Positions 1 through 7,178 of a DNA stretch of 14,371 bases are shown piece by piece. The notes below the pieces were generated by a model, which was given only the letters and a program-made list of their open reading frames with translations, was not told where the DNA came from and searched no databases. Within the stretch, counting starts at the first letter, position 1, and every line of letters begins with the position of its first letter. The position numbers were made by a program, and so were the translations under genes. Source of the DNA: Campylobacteraceae bacterium (GTDB taxonomy: Bacteria; Campylobacterota; Campylobacteria; Campylobacterales; Sulfurospirillaceae); contig JALUXQ010000092.1 of the NCBI GenBank assembly GCA_027013265.1, positions 1-14,371 on the forward strand, read 5' to 3'.

Positions 1-491
1 TAGTTTGATTTGTCTGGTCCTTCAGTAAGACCTTCAAATCTAGATATTATTATCTTGTGCTCCGCATAGTATTTTAAAGCATATAAATCTATATACGCAA
101 TATGCACAAAAAACATTAGAAAAATGACAATGTATATATTCTTTTGAAAAGCTTTGTCCACGGTTGTTGAGTATATGCCTAGCATCAAAAAAGTAAAAAA
201 ATAGAGCATTGGTGTGAGCCAACCGCTTTTGATTTCACCTAAGCTCCAGCTAGTTTCATCTGATATAAAAAAAGCAACAAAATATATCCAAAGTGTTAAT
301 ACAAGTATCAATGCTGACATATACTTAATCTCTTTATTCACTTTATAATTTTTTATATTTTTAAACATGAAGAGCAATAACAATAAAATTAACAATGCCG
401 CTATAGATCTTATCGAAATAGTATGAGGGATTGGAAAAATTAAAATTAACAATGCAGTTAAAGATAAAAGGGCAGTTTTTATATTATTCAT
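1..491 (-). CDS. waaL: O-antigen ligase (WaaL)-like membrane protein, N-terminal part
   Basis: I translated this partial gene directly: 163 codons are visible and it runs off the window at base 1. It starts with ATG at 491-489, overlapping the end of the upstream GT4 gene by 8 bp, with an AAGGA ribosome site at 504-500, 8 nt before the start. The protein is almost entirely hydrophobic, with about five membrane segments near residues 6-24, 28-43, 57-77, 92-107 and 118-138. Then comes RFEGLTEGPDKSN (151-163), which resembles the loop after the first helices in O-antigen ligase/Wzy_C-family proteins. Such ligases sit in the inner membrane and transfer undecaprenyl-linked glycan to lipid A-core. 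A Wzy polymerase from the same superfamily is the main alternative, because the catalytic periplasmic loop lies outside the window. Position at the end of a core operon favours the ligase. Confidence 0.68.
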   Translation of the reverse strand, partial: MNNIKTALLSLTALLILIFPIPHTISIRSIAALLILLLLLFMFKNIKNYKVNKEIKYMSALILVLTLWIYFVAFFISDETSWSLGEIKSGWLTPMLYFFTFLMLGIYSTTVDKAFQKNIYIVIFLMFFVHIAYIDLYALKYYAEHKIIISRFEGLTEGPDKSN

Positions 492-1653
492 TAATAATTT
501 CCTTATAAAGAGATTCTAATTTATTTGTTATAGTTTTTGTATCAAATTTTTCCAGAGCAATTTTACGCCCATTTGCCTTGATTTCTTCCATTTTTCTTGA
601 GGATAAATTTTTTATGATAAATTCAACTTTTTTTATAACATCTTCTATAGAAGCAGACTCAGGCATAAGAAATCCATTGTAATTATCTTTAATTGTCTCT
701 GTAATTCCTCCAGTCGCAGTGCTTAATGTAATGCATCCTGATGAAATAGACTCCACCATAGTCATACCTTGAGGTTCTCCTTTAGACAATAAAATAGTTA
801 TGTCAGTTATTTGGTATATCTCAACTAAACTTTTGTGCTTCAAAGGTGGTAAATCTATAAATTTTTTATTTTTAGATAGTATGTGCTCAATCTCTTTTCT
901 GTGTTGGTATGTTTTTTCTTTTTCTGTTCCTGATGGCTCAGGACCAACAGATATTATATATACATTATTATATCGTTCTAGTAAATATTGAGCTAATTGT
1001 AAAAATATATCATAGCCCTTAACTTCTTGCTTTCTACCTACAAATGAAACAACTATAGAGTTTTGAGGAATTTGATATTTTTCTTTTATATGGTGATTAT
1101 TTCTAGATGGTTTGAACATACTGGTATCTATGCCATTTGTTATAGTGTTCATTAAATGTTTTGGGTATCCTTTTTGTATTAATATATTTTTTACATATTT
1201 TGCTACTGGTATATACCTGTCTGCATAGCCTCTTGAGTCATTGTATTGATTGACAGTTACATGAGAGGTTATAACTATCTTTATATTTTTGTTAATTAAG
1301 TGTTTTTTGAATTCATTTACAGGAAATTCAATTTGATGTGCATGAAATATATCTACTGGATGCTTATTTATGATTTTTGCAGCTCTTATATGTAGTGGAT
1401 AAGGATCAAATTTTGTAATTTTTCGAAATAATCTTCGATATATACGACTTTCTTTAATCCTATATGTTAAGCCATAAGGTGTTGTTTCAACATTTTTTTT
1501 ATAATCTTCCTTGTTGGTTATGAAAAACATATCAATAGTATCTTTGTCTATCGTTTTGGTGTAGTTTTGCACAACTATTGATGGAGCAAAACCTCTTTTA
1601 TCTGGTATTGCACCATGAGGTATATAATGGCAAACTTTTATTTTACTGGACAT
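484..1653 (-). CDS. Glycosyltransferase family 4 (GT-B, retaining)
   Basis: A 389-residue cytoplasmic glycosyltransferase of the GT4 type, near the usual 350-400. The acceptor domain contains FHAH (103-106) and TSH (129-131). The linker has NGID (173-176), and the nucleotide-sugar domain opens with VGR and KG (205-213). The donor-binding EX7E motif is intact at E293 and E301, followed by the TGG turn (314-316). Donor and linkage cannot be read from sequence; it should add a sugar to the growing core or O-chain on the inner face of the membrane. The ATG at 1653 overlaps the upstream GT9 gene by 16 bp and has a strong GAGGA site 6 nt before it. It overlaps the next, WaaL-like gene by 8 bp. Confidence 0.88.
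   Translation of the reverse strand: MSSKIKVCHYIPHGAIPDKRGFAPSIVVQNYTKTIDKDTIDMFFITNKEDYKKNVETTPYGLTYRIKESRIYRRLFRKITKFDPYPLHIRAAKIINKHPVDIFHAHQIEFPVNEFKKHLINKNIKIVITSHVTVNQYNDSRGYADRYIPVAKYVKNILIQKGYPKHLMNTITNGIDTSMFKPSRNNHHIKEKYQIPQNSIVVSFVGRKQEVKGYDIFLQLAQYLLERYNNVYIISVGPEPSGTEKEKTYQHRKEIEHILSKNKKFIDLPPLKHKSLVEIYQITDITILLSKGEPQGMTMVESISSGCITLSTATGGITETIKDNYNGFLMPESASIEDVIKKVEFIIKNLSSRKMEEIKANGRKIALEKFDTKTITNKLESLYKEIINE
500..504 (-). promoter_or_regulatory. Ribosome binding site of the waaL-like gene
   Basis: AAGGA on the minus strand lies 8 nt before the ATG at 491, inside the last codons of the upstream GT4 gene. It decides the start of the truncated membrane protein and shows translational coupling. 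Confidence 0.5.
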
Positions 1654-2645
1654 TCTTTTTCCTCAAGAGTAATTGTATCATCTAGGCAGTAGTCATGGTT
1701 AAACATATTGTTTTTAAATAAATCATGAATACAAATAGGGTTTGTGCAGTTTTTAACAAAGCAAAAAGTATTTCTAAGTTTTGTATCTCTATATATTTTT
1801 ATTGTTTGATTATTATCTAATATAGTGAATGGAGAAGTTGGTCCAAACACCCCTATGCTATCGATGTTTAAAGCTAATGCTAAATGAAGTGGACCAGAAT
1901 CAACACCAACAAACAGATCAGATTGTAGTAAAATATCGAGAAAATTGGTAGAATTTATAGCATTTTTTGCAAATATGAATTTTTCTACATCAATTTTCAT
2001 ATTTTTATGCTCTCTAGGTAGGGCTACTATGATGCTAGATTGTATAAATTCTTTTTTTAGATGTTTTATTAAGATATTTAAAGATTGCTCATTGATGTTT
2101 TTTGTTATATCAGAAGATATTGGAGCAATTATGATTTTGTTGATATTATTTAAAATTGGTATATTTAAGATTTTATTATTTATTATCGGCAGATGAAGAT
2201 ATTTTCTCACTCTGTCGTACAAGTTTGCAGTTTTGGACGAATTATCAAATTTTTTATAAAATGAGAATTTTTTACAATAACTAATAAAAAATTCACTATC
2301 ATCACCATGTCCCCATGGATTGAATCCTAAATTAATTTTCTCTTTTTTAAGAAAGTTTACAGTTCTATATAAATTGATAGGGTTTCTTTTATTTACATGT
2401 AGAAATTTGATGTCATTTTGATTTATAATTTTTTTTGCGTATGGTAACTGTTGTTTAGAGGTAAGTATGATGTATTTTTTCTTAGGATATTTATCTATAA
2501 ATTCTTTTATAACTTTAAAAGATATTATGCCATCTCCGTATCTTGAAAAGATACTGAAAAGTATTTTATCACTTTGCAATATATCTTCTATTTCAATATC
2601 AAAGTGTTTATGATTTTTTAGTCTATTTTTAATCAGTATCTTCAT
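1638..2645 (-). CDS. GT9 (heptosyltransferase-family) glycosyltransferase, divergent
   Basis: 335 residues. The C-terminal donor domain has the GT9 signature VDSGPLHLALAL (D249 to H254), followed by FGPT (267-270). The N-terminal loop keeps the family glycine-aspartate pair as SRYGDG (34-39, D38), but it comes after about 28 extra residues rather than near residue 13 as in WaaC. A lysine at 182 in DITKN may match the lysine that contacts the ADP-heptose phosphate. The tail carries cysteines at 295, 300, 305 and 320. The family usually transfers heptose from ADP-heptose to LPS core; which sugar is used here is unknown. The ATG lies one base after the upstream TAA, with AGGA 5 nt before the start. 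It seems to belong to a subgroup distinct from WaaC, WaaF and WaaQ. Confidence 0.82.
   Translation of the reverse strand: MKILIKNRLKNHKHFDIEIEDILQSDKILFSIFSRYGDGIISFKVIKEFIDKYPKKKYIILTSKQQLPYAKKIINQNDIKFLHVNKRNPINLYRTVNFLKKEKINLGFNPWGHGDDSEFFISYCKKFSFYKKFDNSSKTANLYDRVRKYLHLPIINNKILNIPILNNINKIIIAPISSDITKNINEQSLNILIKHLKKEFIQSSIIVALPREHKNMKIDVEKFIFAKNAINSTNFLDILLQSDLFVGVDSGPLHLALALNIDSIGVFGPTSPFTILDNNQTIKIYRDTKLRNTFCFVKNCTNPICIHDLFKNNMFNHDYCLDDTITLEEKECPVK
1660..1664 (-). promoter_or_regulatory. Ribosome binding site of the 484-1653 GT4 gene
   Basis: GAGGA on the minus strand lies 6 nt before the ATG at 1653, within the C-terminal coding region of the GT9 gene. It is one of the strongest Shine-Dalgarno sites in the window and confirms the start despite the 16 bp overlap. 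Confidence 0.5.
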
Positions 2646-2646
2646 T

Positions 2647-3609
2647 TTAATCCTGAATATTCTGATTTATGATATTTGATATTTTTTCAGGAGGTATGTT
2701 GTTTGCTACTTTGCTTTCATCTTTGATTACTAAATTTTTATAACCCCATGGATACCACTTATCCATATTTGTTTCTCCACTTATAGAAATCGTCTTTACA
2801 CCCAATGCTGGTGCTATATGCATAGCTCCTCCATCAAGAGTTATAAATAATCTTATGTTTTTGATGAGTCCAGAGAGATCCTCGAGTGAAGATGTCTGGA
2901 CAAATGTTGCTTTTGTTTGCGCATCAAGTAGTTTTGCATTTTCAAAATCATTTGGTTCTGCGGTGATTAAAATATTTGCAACGCCTAAGTTTTCTATTAT
3001 GGTTCTAAATTTATTTGTATCGTATCTATTCGCCTCTATCCTTGAAGAGATATGAAAAAGGATATGATTTTTATATTGTTTGTATTTTTCAATATTGTTT
3101 TTTGAAACATAAAAAAAAGTATTTTCCTTGTTTTGTGCGACTCCAAATGGTTTAAGGCAGTCAAAACAAAACTCTACTTCATGCTTTGTGTTGTCTGTAG
3201 CAGTATATATATTGAAATTATCTTTTCCTTTTGGATTTTTTACGCCTACTTTATAAGTTGCGTTTGTTATGTTTGAAAAAAGTTCAGCCGATTTTGAGTA
3301 GCCACTTCTAAAAACCACTACCACATCATATTTTTCTTTATAAATGTCTATTAGTATTTTTAATTTTCCAAGCCCTGCCCATAACTTATCCAAAAACTTT
3401 TTTTTATGTTTGGGTTTTGTGTAGCAATACACCTTACTTACATAAGGATTTTTAGCTATCGCACTATAATTGTAGCTGTTAACTACTATATCTATTTGAT
3501 TTTGAGGATATTTTTTTCGTAGTGCCTCTATGGACGGGGTTGTACATACTAAATCACCCACATTGTCATTGCGAACTAAAAGAATTTTTTTCCCAGTTAA
3601 ATCTATCAT
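2647..3609 (-). CDS. GT9 (heptosyltransferase-family) glycosyltransferase
   Basis: 320 residues, typical GT9 length. The N-terminal loop NDNVGDLVCTTPS has the conserved aspartate at 19, the probable catalytic base by comparison with WaaC. The donor site has LDGGAMHIAPALG, with D259 and H264 in the D-x-G-x-x-H pattern, and WYPW occurs about 22 residues later. The segment aligned with the WaaC phosphate-binding lysine reads EANRYD, so an arginine (R195) may stand in for it. Expected to be cytoplasmic and to add heptose or a related sugar to the core. The start overlaps the preceding remnant stop as TAATG, and the gene ends one base before the next GT9 start. Exact acceptor and order of action are unknown. 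Confidence 0.83.
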   Translation of the reverse strand: MIDLTGKKILLVRNDNVGDLVCTTPSIEALRKKYPQNQIDIVVNSYNYSAIAKNPYVSKVYCYTKPKHKKKFLDKLWAGLGKLKILIDIYKEKYDVVVVFRSGYSKSAELFSNITNATYKVGVKNPKGKDNFNIYTATDNTKHEVEFCFDCLKPFGVAQNKENTFFYVSKNNIEKYKQYKNHILFHISSRIEANRYDTNKFRTIIENLGVANILITAEPNDFENAKLLDAQTKATFVQTSSLEDLSGLIKNIRLFITLDGGAMHIAPALGVKTISISGETNMDKWYPWGYKNLVIKDESKVANNIPPEKISNIINQNIQD

Positions 3610-3827
3610 TAAAACTCTATTTCTATATAATTTTTATTAGCTTCTAGCCATACCCCTAAAACTAAAATTATCCATAAATGATTAGATAAATTGTAGTTGT
3701 TTAAAAGATTATAATTATACATTTTTTGTAGTATGTTTTTACTGAAAAATGACAATATGGAGTTATTTCCTTCTCCTAGCCAATTTTTGAGTGGTGGAGT
3801 ACTATGTGTATTAACTATTTTGCACAT
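3609..3827 (-). pseudogene. Remnant resembling the C-terminus of an asparagine synthetase (AsnB-like amidotransferase)
   Basis: A 72-codon open frame between two GT9 genes. From about residue 10 it matches the tail pattern I know from AsnB-type asparagine synthetases: TPPLKNWL corresponds to the conserved 'P-L-x-x-W-L' step, and SNHLWIILVLGVWLEAN (48-64) corresponds to the final 'L-W-x-L-L-x-L-x-x-W-L' helix. AsnB proteins are about 600 residues, so roughly 90% is missing, including the glutaminase Cys and the ATP site. The frame has a TAA directly before its ATG, and upstream sequence is occupied by the GT9 gene, so the rest is not nearby. It overlaps that gene by 13 bp and the next by 1 bp. 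Most likely a deletion scar of an amidotransferase gene kept as a spacer. A functional small protein is possible but less likely. The match is from memory of the family, not from a search. Confidence 0.6.
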
Positions 3828-4891
3828 TTATTGATTCTTGTTAGTTGTATTAGGGTATTTTCATACACTTCTTCTACAGTTATGAGTTTCATTGCATCTT
3901 GGTTTCTCTGTTTTTTTGGCTTGTTATTTATAAAGTTACCATCTTTTTGAATAACTATATGTTTGTCTAAATCTTGATATGGGCCAAATATTTTTGAATC
4001 AGTAGGGGAAAAAAGACAAACTGTGGGTATCTTCGATGCAAATGCTAGATGCATGGTTCCTGTATCATTGGAGATTAGAATATCAATTTTTTTGATTGCA
4101 TCACACAACTCTTCTAATGTAGTTTTTGCACATAAATTTGTTATTTTGTCAGAGACATTTTGAAATTCTTTCATATATGTTTTTACAATTTTTTGTTCAT
4201 ACGAAGTATGGCCAAAAATAACAATATGTATATCGTTATTCTGAAATAGTTTATTTGATAAATTTATAAAGTTTTTTATGGGCCATATTTTATATAAATC
4301 TTGAGCCCCAATTTGTAATCCAATAATTTTTTTATTTTTTGGAAATACTATTTCTTCAGTTGGGTTTTTATTTGAAAATGACATTCTAGTATCTATATGC
4401 GTTGGCTTAAATATGCGTATGAGATCTAGTTTGCATTCAATATCATGTTTAATTTTATCTACTGGTTGGTTATAAAAGATACTTTTAAATTCATGATTTT
4501 TATTGTGAGTCATTTTTAGTATATTTGGAGCGCCACTCAAAATAGAAAAGAATACATCTTGAGGACCATTAGAATGAAATAAAAAGATAGTATCTATCCT
4601 TAATTTCCTCAATTTGTAAACTAGTCTTATTAAATTTAAAAAACCATTGCTGTATAAGATGATTTTATCTACATATTGATATTTGTCAAACAATGTTGAC
4701 ATTTTTTTGTTAACCAAAAATATTATTTTTTGTTCTGGAAAACTTTTTCTTAGGCTTTTGATAGCTGGGGTTGACAAAAGAGTATCCCCTAACCCTGTGT
4801 TTGATACAACTAGTAAGTTGTTGAATTTTGTTATATCATGTGGTTTTTTTAAATGAATTAATAATTTATTGATAAATGGGAGTATTTTCAT
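3815..4891 (-). CDS. GT9 (heptosyltransferase-family) glycosyltransferase
   Basis: 358 residues, GT9 fold with all expected landmarks. After a basic N-terminal extension of about 22 residues comes VVSNTGLGDTLLSTPAI, with the conserved aspartate at 36. AQDLYKIWP holds K201, equivalent to the ADP-heptose phosphate-binding lysine of WaaC. NDTGTMHLAFAS gives D276 and H281, followed by LFSPTD. This is the most canonical of the three downstream GT9 proteins. It should act in the cytoplasm on lipid-linked core, but heptosyltransferase activity is inferred from family only. The start overlaps the GT4 stop as ATGA, with AGGT 5 nt upstream. Its 3' end overlaps the amidotransferase-like remnant by 13 bp, which may mark the junction of an old deletion. 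Confidence 0.87.
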   Translation of the reverse strand: MKILPFINKLLIHLKKPHDITKFNNLLVVSNTGLGDTLLSTPAIKSLRKSFPEQKIIFLVNKKMSTLFDKYQYVDKIILYSNGFLNLIRLVYKLRKLRIDTIFLFHSNGPQDVFFSILSGAPNILKMTHNKNHEFKSIFYNQPVDKIKHDIECKLDLIRIFKPTHIDTRMSFSNKNPTEEIVFPKNKKIIGLQIGAQDLYKIWPIKNFINLSNKLFQNNDIHIVIFGHTSYEQKIVKTYMKEFQNVSDKITNLCAKTTLEELCDAIKKIDILISNDTGTMHLAFASKIPTVCLFSPTDSKIFGPYQDLDKHIVIQKDGNFINNKPKKQRNQDAMKLITVEEVYENTLIQLTRINKCAK

Positions 4892-5982
4892 TTTATACCT
4901 AGTGTTAAGTTGTAGATATTTTTTATATTTTCAGCCATATGTGTTTGAGAAAATTTTTTCAAAATAGAATTTCGTGCCGAACTGGCATATGTTTCTCTAA
5001 GAGTTTTGTTTTCTATAAGTAATGTTATTGTTCGAACTAATTGTTGAAGATTGTTTGGTGCTAATATGAAAAAGTTATTATTGTTTAATAAATCTTTAGT
5101 GCCTCCTACATCTGTTGCAATTACAGCTTTATTCATCATTAGTGCTTGTATTATTGATTGGGGTACGCCCTCATTTTTATCAGAAGTAAGAACAAATATA
5201 TCCAACGCACTTAAAAGGCTGAAAGGATCATCAATGTGTCCTAAAAGTTGAATTTTTGCTTCTAGGTTTTTTTCTTTAATTAGGTTTTCTATGATGGCTC
5301 TTCTTGGCCCTTCACCAGCAATAAAAAATTTACATTTAGGAAATTTTTTGCTAATCAAATTTGCCATATCAATAAACATTTCATGTCTCTTAAAACCTCT
5401 TAAAACAGCAATTATACCAATTGTAATTTCATCTTTTTTTATACCATATTTTTCTCTTATCTTTAGACTATCATATTTTTTTGGATCAAAGATATTTTCG
5501 TCTATGCCAGTAGGAACTGACATTATTTTTTCAGGCTTTATACGATTGTTTTTTATCATTGCGTTTTTAACACTCTCACCAGTTGTAAAAATAAAATCAG
5601 CCAATTCATTAATAAAATTAAATCTTGAAGGGTTGATTGGGTTTGAGAGGTGTCTTGTCCTTATAAATTTTACTCCAGCAAGTTTTGCTGCGATACCACC
5701 TGTCCATGTATCTTTTCCGCTGTGTGTATTGACTATATCTATGCCATTTTCTTTGATGATTTTTATAAGAGCTCGTATCGTTTTTATATCATAAGCACCA
5801 TCGAAAGGTAGTGTAAAAACTCGTATGTCATTCTCTATCGCTTTTTGCTTTATCTTTGCTTGGTTGCGACATGCTAAATAAACTTCTATATTTTTTTCTC
5901 TTACTGCTATCATCTCATTGATGATTCTTATCTCTTGTCCACCCCATCCGTCTGACCACTCTGTATGTAAAACTTTTATCAT
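4888..5982 (-). CDS. Glycosyltransferase family 4
   Basis: 364 residues, GT4 type. The N-terminal glycine loop is GWGGQE (12-17), followed by NTHSGKD (85-91). VPTGID (156-161) marks the linker, LRGFKRH (194-200) and AGEGP (222-226) the donor domain. The donor motif reads EGVPQSIIQAL: the first glutamate (E271) is present, while the second position of EX7E is glutamine (Q279), followed by DVGG. I recall the EGVPQS-Q form from other capsule and LPS transferases, so activity is plausible. Sugar specificity is not readable. It is joined to its neighbours by 4 bp ATGA overlaps at both ends. Confidence 0.88.
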   Translation of the reverse strand: MIKVLHTEWSDGWGGQEIRIINEMIAVREKNIEVYLACRNQAKIKQKAIENDIRVFTLPFDGAYDIKTIRALIKIIKENGIDIVNTHSGKDTWTGGIAAKLAGVKFIRTRHLSNPINPSRFNFINELADFIFTTGESVKNAMIKNNRIKPEKIMSVPTGIDENIFDPKKYDSLKIREKYGIKKDEITIGIIAVLRGFKRHEMFIDMANLISKKFPKCKFFIAGEGPRRAIIENLIKEKNLEAKIQLLGHIDDPFSLLSALDIFVLTSDKNEGVPQSIIQALMMNKAVIATDVGGTKDLLNNNNFFILAPNNLQQLVRTITLLIENKTLRETYASSARNSILKKFSQTHMAENIKNIYNLTLGIK

Positions 5983-7178
5983 TGCTTCTTTCTTTTAAAT
6001 AATTTCAGTATCGGATTTATTATTTCCAATATGAAATAAATTAATTTTAAATAAATTGGTATTTTAATATAGCAAGAATTTATATTTTTTATATTATGAA
6101 TCCACTTAGGCATTAAAAATTCTATAGAATATTTTTGCACATAATTAAATCCACTATCGCATAATTTTATGTACTCATCTTCGCTGAGGTCTAAAGTTGC
6201 TTTAATTAAAGCAAATATGTCTTTTTCTTTTAGCTCATCATTCTCTTCTCCTACATTATAGTACGGAAGTTCATGGATATATCCATATGTTTTTGCTTGA
6301 GTATTGCTTTCTATTGATACTATGGTTGGCACTTTGCAAAAACTTGCTTCTATAGCAGATGTTCCCATTCCGACAAATAAATACGCATCTTGTAGTGCCA
6401 TTTTGAACTTCGAGTATTTCAGTAAACCTTTTAGCTTGATCCGTTTTTTTAGATTATGCTTATTGATTTTTTTAATTATTTCATTATGTAGGATACCAGT
6501 TCCATATATCTCATATGTGACATCATAACCTTCGTCTATCAGCCTTTTAACAATATCTATCATGTATAGATTGTATGTCTTGAAAGGGGCTAATCTACCA
6601 ATTGAAACTATTAAGTATTTTTTTGTATTTTTTTGTATATTTTGAAACATTTTTTTGCTTACTGGTAAAGGCCATATTGAAGACTCTCTAAATGATATTT
6701 GCAAATTTTTCTCATGTAATTTTTTTGAGTCTTCATTCATGAAGAGAAGTGAATGTGTATCATTTTTTTTCAATAACAGTTTAAATACTATTTTTTCAGA
6801 TAAATGCATGCCATCGCTGTAGTATGCTTTTGGATGGTATATGCCAGAGATATATTTACACTTTAAATTTAAAGACTTTATAATATTTGAAGCTATCCAG
6901 TTTGATTTAGGATGAAAACTCATGATATAGTCAATCTTGTTTAAGTGATACTTGCTTAAAATAATTTGAGGAAGCAAAGGAAAGTAAAGATAGCTATATG
7001 ATTTATTAAGTTCAATCATTTTTATATTTTTATTTAGTTGCTTTGTTATTTCACCACCCCTTTTCATGATTATTGCTACATTAAAGTTATTCTCGATTAG
7101 CCATTCGCTCATTCTGAGTATCAATGTTTCTATACCGCCGGTATTGAATTTGTCATAAATAAATAATATATTTTTCAT
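5979..7178 (-). CDS. Glycosyltransferase family 4, with basic hydrophobic C-terminal tail
   Basis: 399 residues, GT4-like and very AT-rich. Landmarks are NTGGIE (12-17), the donor-domain start SIGRLAPFK (192-200), YGTG (225-228) and the donor motif region GMGTSAIEAS (270-279). Only the second glutamate of EX7E is present (E277); the first position is V269, so donor binding differs from standard GT4 enzymes. The last 30 or so residues are strongly hydrophobic and end in FKRKKQ, a likely amphipathic membrane anchor. It directly follows the aminotransferase gene as TAATG, so it is a candidate for transferring the 3-acetamido-3,6-dideoxyhexose made by the preceding cassette. That link rests on position only. 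An exact 10 bp repeat lies inside the gene. Confidence 0.84.
   Translation of the reverse strand: MKNILFIYDKFNTGGIETLILRMSEWLIENNFNVAIIMKRGGEITKQLNKNIKMIELNKSYSYLYFPLLPQIILSKYHLNKIDYIMSFHPKSNWIASNIIKSLNLKCKYISGIYHPKAYYSDGMHLSEKIVFKLLLKKNDTHSLLFMNEDSKKLHEKNLQISFRESSIWPLPVSKKMFQNIQKNTKKYLIVSIGRLAPFKTYNLYMIDIVKRLIDEGYDVTYEIYGTGILHNEIIKKINKHNLKKRIKLKGLLKYSKFKMALQDAYLFVGMGTSAIEASFCKVPTIVSIESNTQAKTYGYIHELPYYNVGEENDELKEKDIFALIKATLDLSEDEYIKLCDSGFNYVQKYSIEFLMPKWIHNIKNINSCYIKIPIYLKLIYFILEIINPILKLFKRKKQ
6615..6638 (-). repeat. Short tandem repeat, 10 bp unit, 2.4 copies, inside a GT4 gene
   Basis: The plus strand shows G at 6615, 6625 and 6635, each followed by TA and seven T. The unit GTATTTTTTT therefore occurs twice, plus GTAT. 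On the coding strand it encodes Gln/Lys/Asn/Thr/Lys codons around residues 182-188. The period is not a multiple of three, so gain or loss of one unit would shift the frame. With so few copies it may be a by-product of AT richness. Confidence 0.55.

Noticed and set aside
40..222. Minus-strand 60-codon frame at the left edge
   Set aside because: It lies in a different frame inside the WaaL-like gene, which continues open to base 1 with membrane segments and a ribosome site.
3398..3405. A8/T8 homopolymer tracts (also near 3111-3118 and 12961-12968) as phase-variable switches
   Set aside because: Runs of eight A or T are common in DNA this AT-rich, the reading frames are intact, and the long poly-G/C tracts used for switching in Campylobacter are absent.
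5291..5794. Plus-strand open frame of 167 codons
   Set aside because: It is antisense to the well-supported GT4 gene at 4888-5982, has no recognisable motif or ribosome site, and reflects the codon pattern of the real gene.
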